From positions 206,550-270,549 of the forward strand of contig NZ_KB893930.1 of the NCBI RefSeq assembly GCF_000374285.1: a stretch of DNA of 64,000 nucleotides. The letters are read 5' to 3'. The position numbers and the translations under genes were made by a program. Below the pieces are notes generated by a model. It was not told where the DNA came from. It saw only the letters and a list, made by a program, of their open reading frames with translations, and did no database searches. Below, in pieces: positions 37,675-48,673 of the stretch. How positions within the stretch are numbered: position 1 is the stretch's first letter; each line of letters opens with the position of its first letter. This stretch comes from Actinobacillus capsulatus DSM 19761. GTDB taxonomy: Bacteria > Pseudomonadota > Gammaproteobacteria > Enterobacterales > Pasteurellaceae.

Positions 37675-39069
37675 ATGATAAAACTAACAACAAATGAAAT
37701 TGCCGGCATTCTTAATGCGCAGTTGATTGGTGATGGTAATGTGGTGGTAGAAAACACCAGCACCGACACTCGACAAGCGGTCGAAAACGGACTGTTTTTT
37801 GCGTTAAAAGGCGAGAATTTTGATGCACACCATTATTTAGATAAAGCGATCGAACAAGATTGCGTGGCTGTGGTGGTTGAGCGTGAATGTGAAATTTCCG
37901 TACCGCAAATTGTCGTGAAAGATACACGCCTTGCATTAGGCGAGTTAGCCAAATGGTTAAAAGCGAAACTTAATCCGAAAACAGTGGCGATGACAGGTTC
38001 TTCAGGCAAAACCACCGTAAAAGAAATGACGGCAAAAATTTTGCAAAAAATGACCGCTTGTGAAGATGAAGTGCTTTATACCTTTGGCAATTTAAATAAT
38101 GACCTCGGTGTGCCGATGACCTTATTACGTTTAACGCCACAACATAAATTTGCGGTGGTGGAGCTAGGTGCAAACCATATCGGTGAAATCGCTTATACCA
38201 CGGCAATCACTCAGCCTGACGCTTGTTTGGTAAATAATGTTGCAGCGGCGCATTTAGAAGGGTTTGGCTCGCTCGCAGGTGTGGCGCAAGCGAAAGGTGA
38301 AATTTATCGAGGCTTAAAAGCCGGCGGTAAAGCGATTGTGAATCAAGCGTTCTATTTCCCTCAATGGCAAAAAGAAATCGGAGAGCATGAGCTGCAATCA
38401 TTCAGCTATACCGGTTCGGATCAAGATTCGTATGCAGATTTTTGGGCGGAAAACGTGGAGTTAGGTTTATTCGCTTCTCATTTCACTCTACATTCTCCGC
38501 AAGGTGAAATCGAAATTAATTTACCTTATTTAGGCGCACATAATGTCAGCAATGCTTTAGCAGCAACTTCGCTCGCAATGGCTGTCGGTGCGGATTTAAA
38601 TGCGGTCAAAGCCGGATTGGAGCAATGCTCGCAAGTAAAAGGTCGTTTGTATCCGGTAGAAGTTAATCAGCATTGTTTATTGATTGATGATACCTATAAC
38701 GCTAATGTCGATTCGATGAAATCGGCGGTGGCGGTGTTAAAAAATTATCCTGCTTTCCGTATTTTTGCGGTCGGTGATATGGAGGAACTCGGTGATGAAA
38801 GTGCAGCTTGTCACCAACAAGTAGCGGATTTCGTGCGTGAGGCAGATTTAGATTTAGTCGTCAGTTTTGGTCAACAAAGTGCAGCAATTAGTGGAGAGGC
38901 AGCACATCACTTTACTGATAAACAAGCGATGCACGATTTCTTATTGCCGATTATTTCGCAAAAAATTGCAGAAAAGCAACCGCTAGTGTTGTTAGCAAAA
39001 GGTTCTCGTAGCCAAAAAATGGAAATATTGATTTCTGCTTTATGCCTTTCTTTGGGTGTTTCTTTTTAA
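37675..39069 (+). CDS. murF: MurF, UDP-MurNAc-tripeptide D-Ala-D-Ala ligase
   Basis: 464 residues. Mur-ligase ATP loop MTGSSGKTTVKEMTA, then TFGNLNNDLGVPMTLL, DDTYNANVDSMKSAV, and AVGDMEELGD in the C-terminal domain. Adds D-Ala-D-Ala made by Ddl, encoded later in the cluster. Confidence 0.96.
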   Translation: MIKLTTNEIAGILNAQLIGDGNVVVENTSTDTRQAVENGLFFALKGENFDAHHYLDKAIEQDCVAVVVERECEISVPQIVVKDTRLALGELAKWLKAKLNPKTVAMTGSSGKTTVKEMTAKILQKMTACEDEVLYTFGNLNNDLGVPMTLLRLTPQHKFAVVELGANHIGEIAYTTAITQPDACLVNNVAAAHLEGFGSLAGVAQAKGEIYRGLKAGGKAIVNQAFYFPQWQKEIGEHELQSFSYTGSDQDSYADFWAENVELGLFASHFTLHSPQGEIEINLPYLGAHNVSNALAATSLAMAVGADLNAVKAGLEQCSQVKGRLYPVEVNQHCLLIDDTYNANVDSMKSAVAVLKNYPAFRIFAVGDMEELGDESAACHQQVADFVREADLDLVVSFGQQSAAISGEAAHHFTDKQAMHDFLLPIISQKIAEKQPLVLLAKGSRSQKMEILISALCLSLGVSF

Positions 39070-39175
39070 TTTTAAGGTAGATAGTGAAAATGGGTTATGA
39101 CTCGTGACGCTATTTGATATGGATAAAATTTGTGGGCGATTGCCCGCTTAGTATGATTTACCAAGGTTTTTTCTT

Positions 39176-40258
39176 ATGTTAGTTTGGCTTGCTGAGTATT
39201 TAGTTCAATATAATACGGCATTTAACGTTGTATCTTATATTACTTTCCGTGCAATTATGGCATTGCTTACCGCAATGGGTATCGGTTTATGGATTGGTCC
39301 TGAAGTGATTCGTCGCTTGCAGTTATTAAAATTCGGTCAAGAAGTGCGTAATGATGGCCCGGAAAGCCACTTCAAAAAACGTGGTACGCCGACCATGGGC
39401 GGTATTATGATTTTAATCGCCATCGGTGTGAGTACCTTGCTTTGGGCGGATTTGCGTAACAGTTATGTTTGGTTTGTGCTATTCGTGTTATTCGGCTACG
39501 GTGCGGTCGGTTTTGTTGATGATTATTGGAAAATCAAACGCAAAAATACCGATGGTTTAATTGCTCGTTGGAAATATTTCTGGCTGTCGGTGATTGCGCT
39601 GATTGCGGTATTCGGTATTTATGCGGTCGGTAAAGACACAGCAGCAACTCAATTAGTGGTACCGTTCTTTAAAGACTTTATGCCGCAGCTCGGTATTTTC
39701 TTTATCATTCTTTCTTATTTTGTAATTGTCGGTACGTCAAATGCGGTAAACCTCACGGACGGTTTAGACGGCTTAGCGATTGTGCCGACCATTATGGTAG
39801 CATCGGCTTTCGCGTTAATTGCATGGGCAACTGGTAACTTCAATTTTGCGCAATATTTACATATCCCGTTTGTACCGAATGCGGGCGAACTCGTAATTCT
39901 ATGTACCGCAATTGTTGGAGCAGGTTTAGGTTTCTTATGGTACAACACCTATCCGGCACAAGTATTTATGGGTGATGTCGGCTCGCTTTCATTAGGCGGT
40001 GCGTTAGGCATGATTGCGGTATTGGTTCGCCAAGAATTATTACTCGTGATTATGGGCGGTGTATTCGTGGTGGAAGCACTCTCGGTAATCTTGCAAGTCG
40101 GTTCATATAAACTTCGCCAAAAACGTATTTTCCGTATGGCGCCAATTCATCATCACTTCGAATTAAAAGGTTGGCCGGAGCCTCGTGTTATTGTGCGATT
40201 CTGGATCATTACCTTGATGCTTGTATTAGTTGGCTTAGTCACATTAAAACTTCGTTAA
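39176..40258 (+). CDS. mraY: MraY, phospho-MurNAc-pentapeptide translocase
   Basis: 360 residues, polytopic. [14 protein letters not shown], the Mg-binding [26 protein letters not shown], and [17 protein letters not shown] are all diagnostic. Transfers phospho-MurNAc-pentapeptide to undecaprenyl phosphate, forming lipid I on the inner face of the membrane. Confidence 0.97.
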   Translation: MLVWLAEYLVQYNTAFNVVSYITFRAIMALLTAMGIGLWIGPEVIRRLQLLKFGQEVRNDGPESHFKKRGTPTMGGIMILIAIGVSTLLWADLRNSYVWFVLFVLFGYGAVGFVDDYWKIKRKNTDGLIARWKYFWLSVIALIAVFGIYAVGKDTAATQLVVPFFKDFMPQLGIFFIILSYFVIVGTSNAVNLTDGLDGLAIVPTIMVASAFALIAWATGNFNFAQYLHIPFVPNAGELVILCTAIVGAGLGFLWYNTYPAQVFMGDVGSLSLGGALGMIAVLVRQELLLVIMGGVFVVEALSVILQVGSYKLRQKRIFRMAPIHHHFELKGWPEPRVIVRFWIITLMLVLVGLVTLKLR

Positions 40259-40262
40259 TCAT

Positions 40263-40285
40263 AGGTGGGCTTGTCCCACCTTTTT
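40263..40285 (+). terminator. Terminator-like hairpin between mraY and murD
   Basis: AGGTGGG pairs with CCCACCT around CTTGT, followed by TTTT. It sits inside the dcw operon, just before an uptake signal, and may cause partial termination. Confidence 0.65.
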
Positions 40286-40341
40286 CGCTTGCAAGCGGTT
40301 GGATTTATCCAAATTTTTACAAATTATAAAGAGATTCAATT

Positions 40342-41652
40342 ATGCAAAACCAATATAAAGATAAGATTGTTACTATTATCGGCTTAGGAAAAACCGGTTT
40401 ATCTTGTGTCGAATTTTTTGCGGATAAGCAAGCAAAAGTACAAGTGATTGATACTCGCGAAAAGCCGGCGGGTGCCGATCAGCTTCCGCTAGATGTGCCA
40501 CTGCATATCGGCGGTTTAAACAGCGAGTGGCTGTTAGCTTCCGATTTAATTGTGATCAGTCCGGGGCTTGCGTTGGCTACACCGGAAATTCAACAAGCCA
40601 TCAATGCCGGTGTAGAAGTGGTTGGCGATATTGAATTATTTGTACGTGAGGCGAAAGCACCGATTATTGCAATTACCGGTGCAAACGGTAAAAGCACGGT
40701 CACGACATTAGTGACTGAAATGGCAAAACAGGCGGGGATTAAAGTCGGTATGGGTGGCAATATTGGAGTGCCGGTATTAAGTCTATTGAATGAAGAATAT
40801 GAATTGTTTGTGTTGGAACTGTCCAGTTTCCAATTAGAAACCACTTCTTCTTTAAAAGCGGTGGCGGTAACTATTTTAAATATTAGTGAAGATCATATGG
40901 ATCGTTACAATAACTCGATTGAAGAATATCGTTTAGCGAAATTGCGTATTTACGACAATGCCGAGAATGTGATTGTAAACGGTGAAGATAGACTGACTTA
41001 TCCGCTTGAAACGCAAGCGGTCAAAAAATTGATTCGTTTTGCAGAACATAATGCCGAGTACACTATGCGCAACGGTATTTTATATTCGGGTGATGATGCA
41101 ATTATCCCAACCAAAGAAATGCTGATTTCAGGTCGTCATAATGAAATGAATGCGTTAGCGGCGATGGCATTAGCCGAAGCGGCAGGCATCCCTCGTGAAG
41201 GGATTGTAAAAGCATTGCAAGTGTACGGCGGTTTGGATCATCGTTTCCAAGCGGTAAAAACCAATGACGGCGTGCGCTGGGTGAATGATTCGAAAGCGAC
41301 TAATGTCGGCAGTACGGTGGCGGCGCTCAACGGATTACAAGTGGCAGGAACACTTTATTTGTTATTAGGTGGCGATGGCAAAGCGGCGGATTTTTTCGAG
41401 TTAAAACCACTTATTAATAAACCGAATATCGTTTGTTATTGCTTCGGTCAGGATGGATCGCAATTAGCGGCATTATCAAACCAAAGCGTATTGGTGGAAA
41501 CTATGCAACAAGCGATTGAGCAAATTCGCCCACAACTGAAAAAAGGTGATATGGTACTACTGTCGCCGGCTTGCGCAAGTCTCGATCAATTTAAGAACTT
41601 TGAAGAACGTGGACACGTTTTTGTCAAATTAGCTCAGGAAGTAACCGCTTAA
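40342..41652 (+). CDS. murD: MurD, UDP-MurNAc-L-Ala D-Glu ligase
   Basis: 436 residues. N-terminal Rossmann-type IIGLGKTGLSCVEFF, ATP loop ITGANGKSTVTTLVTE, VNDSKATNVGSTVAAL, and LLGGDGKAADF with a C-terminal LSPACASLDQFKNFEERG. Starts 83 bp after mraY. Confidence 0.97.
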   Translation: MQNQYKDKIVTIIGLGKTGLSCVEFFADKQAKVQVIDTREKPAGADQLPLDVPLHIGGLNSEWLLASDLIVISPGLALATPEIQQAINAGVEVVGDIELFVREAKAPIIAITGANGKSTVTTLVTEMAKQAGIKVGMGGNIGVPVLSLLNEEYELFVLELSSFQLETTSSLKAVAVTILNISEDHMDRYNNSIEEYRLAKLRIYDNAENVIVNGEDRLTYPLETQAVKKLIRFAEHNAEYTMRNGILYSGDDAIIPTKEMLISGRHNEMNALAAMALAEAAGIPREGIVKALQVYGGLDHRFQAVKTNDGVRWVNDSKATNVGSTVAALNGLQVAGTLYLLLGGDGKAADFFELKPLINKPNIVCYCFGQDGSQLAALSNQSVLVETMQQAIEQIRPQLKKGDMVLLSPACASLDQFKNFEERGHVFVKLAQEVTA

Positions 41653-41653
41653 T

Positions 41654-42832
41654 ATGTTAGAAAGATTTAAGACAGAATGGGATAAATGGATACGATTAAC
41701 GCCGACTAATTCACTATATGATCGCACGTTGATCTGGCTGTTTTTCGGCTTATTGGTCATCGGTTTTGTGATGGTCACCTCGGCATCGATTCCGGTCAGT
41801 ACCCGTTTAAATAACGATCCGTTTTATTTTGCGGTGCGTGACGGAATGTATTTAGCGGCTTCGTTATTTGCATTCGTGATTGTTGTCCAGATCCCAACCG
41901 AAAGTTGGGAAAAACGGAATGTCGCCTTTTTCTTAATATCGCTACTGTTTTTAGTTGTGGTATTGATTTTTGGGCGTAATGTTAACGGTGCGACGCGTTG
42001 GATCTCGCTCGGACCGATAAATTTCCAGCCAGCAGAATTGGCAAAATTAGCCATCATTTGCTATTTCGCCAGCTTCTATGTACGTAAATATGATGAAATG
42101 CGTACTAAGCGTGCGAGCTTTATTCGTCCGATGGTGATTTTAGCTATTTTTGGTATTTTGTTACTGCTACAGCCGGACTTGGGTAGTACGTTCGTATTAT
42201 TCGTATTAACGTTTGCTATGCTATTTATTATGGGGGCGAGAATTTTACAGTTCCTATTCCTAGGCATTGCGGCAGCGATCTTATTTGCGTTTTTAGTACT
42301 GACATCTGAATATCGCCTTAAACGTGTCACCTCTTTTATGGATCCATTTGCGGATGCTTATGGTAACGGTTTCCAACTTTCCAACTCGCAAATGGCATTT
42401 GGTCAAGGTGAGTTTTGGGGGCAAGGGTTAGGCAACTCGGTACAAAAACTGGAATATTTGCCGGAAGCACATACGGACTTCGTTATGGCGGTGGTCGGCG
42501 AAGAATTCGGATTTATCGGTATTGTCGCGATTGTGATCTTATTAGTCTCTTTAGCATTACGGGCACTTAAAATTAGTAAAGATGCGCTGAAATTAGAAGA
42601 GCGTTTTCGTGGCTTCTTAGCTTTCGGAATCGCAATTTGGATCTTCTTACAAGGCTTCGTAAATCTAGGGGTAGCTTCAGGTTTACTACCGACCAAAGGA
42701 TTAACATTCCCATTGGTGAGTTATGGTGGCTCCAGTTTGGTTATTATGTCGATCGCAATTGCGATTTTACTGCGAATTGATTATGAAAATCGCCTTGCTC
42801 TAATAGGGCATGCGCAAATCAAAGAAATTTAA
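41654..42832 (+). CDS. ftsW: FtsW, septal peptidoglycan glycosyltransferase (SEDS)
   Basis: 392 residues with about ten hydrophobic segments. SEDS motifs include FQPAELAKLAIICYFA, LLQPDLGSTFVLF, PEAHTDFVMAVVGEEFG, and LPTKGLTFPLVSYGGSS. Polymerises lipid II at the septum with FtsI. Begins one base after the murD stop, so translation is probably coupled. Confidence 0.97.
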   Translation: MLERFKTEWDKWIRLTPTNSLYDRTLIWLFFGLLVIGFVMVTSASIPVSTRLNNDPFYFAVRDGMYLAASLFAFVIVVQIPTESWEKRNVAFFLISLLFLVVVLIFGRNVNGATRWISLGPINFQPAELAKLAIICYFASFYVRKYDEMRTKRASFIRPMVILAIFGILLLLQPDLGSTFVLFVLTFAMLFIMGARILQFLFLGIAAAILFAFLVLTSEYRLKRVTSFMDPFADAYGNGFQLSNSQMAFGQGEFWGQGLGNSVQKLEYLPEAHTDFVMAVVGEEFGFIGIVAIVILLVSLALRALKISKDALKLEERFRGFLAFGIAIWIFLQGFVNLGVASGLLPTKGLTFPLVSYGGSSLVIMSIAIAILLRIDYENRLALIGHAQIKEI

Positions 42833-42836
42833 AGAA

Positions 42837-42887
42837 ACAAGCGGTCGGAATTTGCAAAAAATTTGCAAAAACTGATCGCTTTCTTTT
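42837..42887 (+). terminator. Uptake-signal hairpin between ftsW and murG
   Basis: AAGCGGTC can pair with GATCGCTT (one G-T pair), followed by TCTTTTT. Probably a partial terminator inside the operon. Confidence 0.5.
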
Positions 42888-42984
42888 TCCGTAAATTGTC
42901 AATTTCCTGTACAATAACAACAATTTGTCTAAAAAAGTTTTGTAAGCGGTCGATTCCGCTCAAAAGTTTGTAAAAGAGATTAAA

Positions 42985-44040
42985 ATGACTAAAAAACTTC
43001 TTGTCATGGCAGGTGGAACCGGTGGCCATGTGTTTCCGGCAATTGCGGTTGCACGAGAACTGCAAAAACGGGGTTGGGAGATCCGTTGGCTAGGAACTCA
43101 AGATCGAATGGAAGCTGACCTTGTGCCAAAGCACGGTATTCCAATTGAGTTTATTCAAATTTCCGGATTAAAAGGAAAAGGTATCGGTGCATTGCTGAAA
43201 GCACCGTTTGCGATTTTTAAAGCGGTGATGCAGGCACGTAAAATCATTAAAAATTATCAACCTGATGCGGTGCTCGGTATGGGCGGATATGTATCCGGAC
43301 CGGGTGGCATTGCTGCGAAATTATGTGGTGTACCGGTTATTTTACATGAGCAAAATGCGGTTGCCGGTTTAACCAACGTATGGTTAGCAAAAATTGCTCG
43401 CCGTGTTTTACAAGCATTCCCTACTGCATTCCCAAATGCAGAAGTGGTGGGAAATCCCGTGCGTGAAGATCTTGCTCAGCTTGAAGCGCCGGAAATTCGT
43501 TTTGCCGAACGAGGTTATCCGATCAATATTTTAGTGATGGGCGGTAGCCAAGGTGCAATAGTGATTAACCAAACCGTACCTGAAGCGGCTAAACAGCTTG
43601 GTCAAAATGTGTTCATTAGCCATCAAGTGGGAAAAGGCAATCTCAGCGGTGTGGAAGAAATTTATCAAGCAACCGGCAACGGTATTGCCGCCGAATTTAT
43701 TGACGATATGGCACAAGCCTATAATTGGGCGGATTTAGTGATTTGTCGTTCAGGCGCTTTAACCGTATGTGAGATTGCCGCAGCAGGTTTGCCGGCAATT
43801 TTTGTGCCTTATCAACATAAAGATCGCCAACAATATTTGAATGCGACTTATTTGGCGAATGACGGTGCGGCAATCATTATCGAACAACAAGATTTTACGG
43901 TAGAAAGTTTATTAAGTGCGTTACAGCCGTTAATTGCCGATCGCCAAAAGCTAACTGAAATGGCGGTTAAAGCCAGAGCGAAAGCAATGCCTACAGCCGC
44001 TCAACGTGTAGCAGAAGTGATTATCGAACAAGCGAAATAG
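42985..44040 (+). CDS. murG: MurG, lipid II-forming GlcNAc transferase
   Basis: 351 residues. The N-terminal [14 protein letters not shown] loop, [26 protein letters not shown], and [20 protein letters not shown] are standard. Adds GlcNAc to lipid I. It is separated from ftsW by 152 bp of uptake signals, so a secondary promoter may exist there. Confidence 0.97.
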   Translation: MTKKLLVMAGGTGGHVFPAIAVARELQKRGWEIRWLGTQDRMEADLVPKHGIPIEFIQISGLKGKGIGALLKAPFAIFKAVMQARKIIKNYQPDAVLGMGGYVSGPGGIAAKLCGVPVILHEQNAVAGLTNVWLAKIARRVLQAFPTAFPNAEVVGNPVREDLAQLEAPEIRFAERGYPINILVMGGSQGAIVINQTVPEAAKQLGQNVFISHQVGKGNLSGVEEIYQATGNGIAAEFIDDMAQAYNWADLVICRSGALTVCEIAAAGLPAIFVPYQHKDRQQYLNATYLANDGAAIIIEQQDFTVESLLSALQPLIADRQKLTEMAVKARAKAMPTAAQRVAEVIIEQAK

Positions 44041-44091
44041 TTTTAAACGCAACCAACAAAAATATTTGGTTGTACAGATAGGAAAACAATA

Positions 44092-45519
44092 ATGAAAAAT
44101 TTCCAAAATAAAGTTAAAAAATTAGTACCAGAAATGCGCCGTGTAAATCAAATCCATTTTATCGGTATTGGCGGTGCGGGCATGAGTGGTATTGCTGAAG
44201 TATTATTGAATGAAGGCTATCAAATTTCAGGTTCGGATATTGCCGAAGGCCCGGTTACTAAACGTTTAGTTGAAGCGGGAGCAAAAGTTTTTATCGGTCA
44301 TCAAACGGAAAATATTATTGGTGCAAGCGTAGTAGTGGCTTCAAGTGCGATTGATGATACTAACCCAGAAGTAAAAGCAGCAAAAGAAGCTCGTATTCCA
44401 GTGATTCAACGTGCGCAAATGTTAGCAGAAATTATGCGCTTCCGTCACGGTATCGCTATTGCAGGCACACATGGTAAAACGACTACTACTGCAATGATTT
44501 CAATGATTTATACCGAAGCACAATTAGATCCAACTTTTGTAAACGGCGGTTTGGTTAAATCGGCGGGCAAAAATGCACATTTGGGTGCAAGTCGCTATTT
44601 AATTGCGGAAGCGGATGAAAGTGATGCGTCATTCTTACATTTACAACCGATGGTTTCAGTGGTAACGAATATCGAGCCGGATCATATGGATACTTACGGC
44701 GGTGATTTCGAACAGATGAAAGCAACTTATGTAAAATTCTTACGTAACTTACCGTTCTACGGTTTAGCGGTTATGTGTGCCGATGATGAAACCGTGATGG
44801 AAATTGCGCCGCAAGTTGGTCGTCAAGTTGTAACTTACGGCTTTAGCGAGAAAGCAGATTATCGTATTGAAGATTATCAGCAAACCGGTTTCCAAGGTCA
44901 TTACACCGTAGTTTGTCCGAATGGCGAGCGTATTGATGTGTTGCTGAATGTACCGGGTAAACACAATGCTCTGAATGCAACGGCAGCTCTTGCGGTAGCG
45001 AAAGAAGAAGGCATTACTAACGAAGCGATTTTAGCCGCACTTGCCGATTTCCAAGGTGCCGGTCGCCGTTTTGACCAACTTGGTTCATTTATTCGCCCGA
45101 ACGGTAAAGTGATGTTAGTCGATGACTACGGTCACCACCCGACTGAAGTAGACGTAACGATTAAAGCGGCGCGTTCAGGCTGGGAAGATAAACGTGTTGT
45201 GATGATTTTCCAACCGCACCGTTATTCACGTACTCGTGATTTATTTGATGATTTCGTACAAGTGTTATCACAAGTCGATGCGTTAATTATGCTTGAAGTG
45301 TATGCGGCAGGCGAAGCACCGATTGTTGGTGCGGACAGTAAAGCGTTATGCCGTTCAATCCGCAATTTGGGTAAAGTAGATCCGATTTTAGTTTCAGATA
45401 CCGATCAGCTTGGCGAAGTATTAGATCAAATTATCCAAGACGGCGATTTAATTCTTGCACAAGGTGCCGGTAGCGTAAGCCGCATTTCTCGTGGTTTAGC
45501 AGAAAGTTGGAAAGCTTAA
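44092..45519 (+). CDS. murC: MurC, UDP-MurNAc L-alanine ligase
   Basis: 475 residues. N-terminal [18 protein letters not shown] loop [25 protein letters not shown], and [14 protein letters not shown]. First amino-acid-adding step of the precursor pathway. Confidence 0.97.
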   Translation: MKNFQNKVKKLVPEMRRVNQIHFIGIGGAGMSGIAEVLLNEGYQISGSDIAEGPVTKRLVEAGAKVFIGHQTENIIGASVVVASSAIDDTNPEVKAAKEARIPVIQRAQMLAEIMRFRHGIAIAGTHGKTTTTAMISMIYTEAQLDPTFVNGGLVKSAGKNAHLGASRYLIAEADESDASFLHLQPMVSVVTNIEPDHMDTYGGDFEQMKATYVKFLRNLPFYGLAVMCADDETVMEIAPQVGRQVVTYGFSEKADYRIEDYQQTGFQGHYTVVCPNGERIDVLLNVPGKHNALNATAALAVAKEEGITNEAILAALADFQGAGRRFDQLGSFIRPNGKVMLVDDYGHHPTEVDVTIKAARSGWEDKRVVMIFQPHRYSRTRDLFDDFVQVLSQVDALIMLEVYAAGEAPIVGADSKALCRSIRNLGKVDPILVSDTDQLGEVLDQIIQDGDLILAQGAGSVSRISRGLAESWKA

Positions 45520-45520
45520 T

Positions 45521-45562
45521 AAGCGGTAAGATTTGCAAAAAATTTTGCAAAATTGACCGCTT
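45521..45562. repeat. Inverted uptake signals after murC
   Basis: AAGCGGT and ACCGCTT flank complementary TTTGCAAAA/TTTTGCAAA segments. No good T-run follows. Confidence 0.6.
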
Positions 45563-45581
45563 GTGAACCTTGAATCGAGTA

Positions 45582-45605
45582 GTAGGGGCACGATACATCG
45601 TGTTC
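45582..45605. repeat. Degenerate GTAGGGGC-family palindrome
   Basis: GTAGGGGCACGATACATCGT with trailing GTTC has the same head as the elements at 26398 and 29085. The stem CACGA/TCGTG is intact but the outer pairs have decayed. Confidence 0.5.
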
Positions 45606-45625
45606 AAAATAAGAAAGGATAAAAA

Positions 45626-46537
45626 ATGAGCATTAAAGATGAAAAAATTGCAGTGTTATTTGGCGGCGTTTCTCAAGAACGTGAAGTATCGCTAAATTCG
45701 GGCGCAGCGGTAACTGAAGCATTAAAATCACTAGGCTATAATGTAGAAGGTATTGATACTAAAGATTTCCCAATTGAAAAATTAAAAGAAAAAGGAATTC
45801 AACGCGTATTCAATATTTTACACGGCGGTATCGGTGAAAACGGTGTGTTACAAGGCGCATTAGAGCAAATGGGCATTCCTTATACCGGTTGTGGCGTAAT
45901 GGCATCAGCGGTAACTTTAGATAAATTCCGTACCAAATTAATGTGGCAAGCAGTCGGCTTACCAACGGCAGAAATGGTGGTTATTCGCCGTGGGGAAGCG
46001 GTCGATTCCGAACAAATTATTGCAAAATTAGGTTTACCGGTATTTGTTAAACCTTCAAGCGAAGGTTCAAGTGTTGGTGTGACCAAAGTAAAAACGGTTG
46101 AGCAATTATTGCCGGCGGTGGAAGAGGCGTTAAAATTCGATTCAATCGTATTAATTGAAGCCTTCTTAGCAGGTAAGGAATATTCCGTTCCTGTGTTAGA
46201 CGGTCAAGTATTACCGGCTGTACAAGTGATTCCAGATGGTGAGTTTTATGACTATCATGCGAAATATGTATCGGATAATACTCAATATGTCGTGCCGGCA
46301 TTAAACGATGAACGTCAAGCAGAAGTGGCAAAATTAGTTAAAGTGGCTTACGATGTGGTTGGTTGTCGTGGCTGGAGCCGAATTGATGTGATGGAAGATG
46401 CAAATGGCCACTTTAATTTAGTTGAAGTGAATACTTGTCCGGGTATGACAAGCCATAGTATTTTTCCGAAATCTGCGGCAACGGTTGGCATTCCGTTTGA
46501 AAAATTAGTCGAGCATGTATTGGAGTTAAGTGCCTAA
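45626..46537 (+). CDS. ddl: Ddl, D-alanine-D-alanine ligase
   Basis: 303 residues, ATP-grasp fold. [18 protein letters not shown] near the N-terminus, [18 protein letters not shown], and [18 protein letters not shown] at the metal site. Supplies the dipeptide for MurF. Position in dcw corresponds to ddlB. Confidence 0.96.
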   Translation: MSIKDEKIAVLFGGVSQEREVSLNSGAAVTEALKSLGYNVEGIDTKDFPIEKLKEKGIQRVFNILHGGIGENGVLQGALEQMGIPYTGCGVMASAVTLDKFRTKLMWQAVGLPTAEMVVIRRGEAVDSEQIIAKLGLPVFVKPSSEGSSVGVTKVKTVEQLLPAVEEALKFDSIVLIEAFLAGKEYSVPVLDGQVLPAVQVIPDGEFYDYHAKYVSDNTQYVVPALNDERQAEVAKLVKVAYDVVGCRGWSRIDVMEDANGHFNLVEVNTCPGMTSHSIFPKSAATVGIPFEKLVEHVLELSA

Positions 46538-47331
46538 TGGTTTCTGTTTTACGCAAAAAAACGGCACCTTCGGTTCGTTTTAAGCCGTTAAAAGCAAAAT
46601 CTTCAGCAAATCCCTTTAATCGATTAGTATTAATTAAACCGTTGATTGTGTTATTATGCGTAATCTTCGCATTTATCGTTTATAGTAATTGGCATCATTG
46701 GTTGGAAAATTTAGATAAATCTCCGATTCGAGCTTATGCACTTACTCATAAAACTCGATTCACAACAAATGCGGACGTTCGGGAAACTTTATCGCAAAAA
46801 CCTGTTCTAAAAGGATATTTCGGTCAAGACATTCAACAAGTTAAAGAAAAATTACTTGGTATTTCTTGGGTGCGAGATGTGGTAGTCAGAAAGCTTTATC
46901 CTGATCGTTTAAGCATTACGTTAATTGAGCATAATCCAGTTGCTATTTGGAATAATACGAACTTTCTTTCTGATCAGGGCGTGGTATTCAGTTTACCGGC
47001 TGATCGAATGGATAAAACGGGGCTTCCGGTGCTTTATGGACCGGATTCCGAAGGAAAAATAGTTCTAGATGCGTGGAGTAAAATAAAAGCGGACTTAAAA
47101 GCTCGAAATTTAGAGTTGCAATCCGTTGCAGTAGATAACAGAGGTTCTTGGACGATCACTTTATCAAATCATGTAGAGCTGCGCCTTGGTCGAGGGGAAT
47201 GGACACCTAAAATTGACCGTTTTGTAACGATTTTTCCGGAAATTAATGTTCCTGAAGGACAACGACTGGCTTATGTGGATTTGCGCTATGAACATGGTGC
47301 GGCTGTCGGTTTTAGTCCTGTACATCAATAA
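46537..47331 (+). CDS. ftsQ: FtsQ, cell division protein
   Basis: 264 residues. A short basic N-terminus, one membrane helix (LIKPLIVLLCVIFAFIVY), a POTRA domain (near KEKLLGISWVRDVVVRKLYP), and a beta domain (LRLGRGEWTPKIDRF). The start overlaps the ddl stop (TAATG), indicating translational coupling. Bridges FtsL/B in the periplasm. Confidence 0.95.
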   Translation: MVSVLRKKTAPSVRFKPLKAKSSANPFNRLVLIKPLIVLLCVIFAFIVYSNWHHWLENLDKSPIRAYALTHKTRFTTNADVRETLSQKPVLKGYFGQDIQQVKEKLLGISWVRDVVVRKLYPDRLSITLIEHNPVAIWNNTNFLSDQGVVFSLPADRMDKTGLPVLYGPDSEGKIVLDAWSKIKADLKARNLELQSVAVDNRGSWTITLSNHVELRLGRGEWTPKIDRFVTIFPEINVPEGQRLAYVDLRYEHGAAVGFSPVHQ

Positions 47332-47356
47332 TTCTTAGCAAGCATAATATAGTGAT

Positions 47357-48634
47357 ATGACAAAAATAGCAGAATCTAAAATAATTGTCGGTTTAGATAT
47401 CGGCACATCAAAAGTTGTAGCTGTTGTTGGTGAAGTTTTGCCAGATGGTGTTATAAATGTGATTGGCTCGGGTGTTTGCCCGGCTAAAGGTGTTGATCGA
47501 GGCGGTGTTATTGATTTAGATGCCGCCGTGAATTCTATTCAACGTGCGATTGAACAAGCCGAATCAGTCTCGGATTGCCAAATTATTGGTGTAACGCTTG
47601 CTATTTCTGGACAACATATCACTGCTTTAAATGAAAGCGGCACCGTGCCGCTTGGTGGAACGGTAACGAATGAAGATATTGATTCTGCTATTCATATTGC
47701 GCGCTCAATTAAATTACCAGATGGCTTAGAAACGTTACATATTATTCCACAGGAATATAAAGTAGATCGATTACCGGCAACGAAAAACCCCGTGGGGCTA
47801 TCCGGTATGCGTTTACAAGCTCAAGCGCATCTTATTGCTTGCCATCAAGATTGGTTACGCAATTTAAAAAATGCAGTGGAACGTGCAAAATTGAAAGTGG
47901 ATAAAGTAGTCTTTTCAGGTCTTGCATCAAGTTATTCCGTATTAACCGAAGACGAGAAAGAATTAGGTGTTTGTTTAATTGACATTGGTGGCGGCACAAT
48001 GGACGTTTTAGTCTATACAGACGGCGCATTACGTTTTAGTAAAGTGATTCCATTTGCTGGTAATAACGTCACTGATTATATTGCGCATGTATTTACCACT
48101 TCGCGTAACGAAGCCGAAAGCATCAAAATGAATTATGGTAGTGCGATTAACCCTCCTACTCATAATGCGGAAAAGAAAATTGAAGTCGCTGGACTTGGCG
48201 GTCGAATGCCGAGAACCTTTACCAAAGCGCAAGTTGCGACGGTAACTTCACAATGTTATAGTGATTTATTGAAAGTTGTTGAGAACGAGTTAACTCAATT
48301 ACGTCACGAATTGTTCCAAAAAGGCATAAAACAGGAATTAATTGCAGGTTTTGTGCTTACTGGTGGTGGTTCGCAAATCGAAGATATTGTAGAATGTGCA
48401 AGAAATATCTTTGGCTCTCAAGTAAGAGTTGGATATCCGTTAAATATTACAGGGTTAACGGACTATGTAAATAAACCACAATATGCAACAGTACTCGGTC
48501 TTTTACAGTATAGCCATTACAATTCTGACGAAAAGGGTAGCGGTGGTGAAATTGGTGAGAAAGTAGATACGCTCCTTGATGTTTTAGGCAGAGGCGTAAA
48601 GAAAGCTGTTAATTGGGCAAAATCGAGTTTTTAA
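47357..48634 (+). CDS. ftsA: FtsA, actin-like membrane tether of FtsZ
   Basis: 425 residues of actin fold. Phosphate-1 [18 protein letters not shown], phosphate-2 [18 protein letters not shown], adenosine motif LTGGGSQI, and a C-terminal amphipathic helix ([15 protein letters not shown]) that binds the membrane. Confidence 0.97.
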   Translation: MTKIAESKIIVGLDIGTSKVVAVVGEVLPDGVINVIGSGVCPAKGVDRGGVIDLDAAVNSIQRAIEQAESVSDCQIIGVTLAISGQHITALNESGTVPLGGTVTNEDIDSAIHIARSIKLPDGLETLHIIPQEYKVDRLPATKNPVGLSGMRLQAQAHLIACHQDWLRNLKNAVERAKLKVDKVVFSGLASSYSVLTEDEKELGVCLIDIGGGTMDVLVYTDGALRFSKVIPFAGNNVTDYIAHVFTTSRNEAESIKMNYGSAINPPTHNAEKKIEVAGLGGRMPRTFTKAQVATVTSQCYSDLLKVVENELTQLRHELFQKGIKQELIAGFVLTGGGSQIEDIVECARNIFGSQVRVGYPLNITGLTDYVNKPQYATVLGLLQYSHYNSDEKGSGGEIGEKVDTLLDVLGRGVKKAVNWAKSSF

Positions 48635-48673
48635 TAGTGTTGACGAGTAAGTTGGCACGTAGGGAGATGAAAA

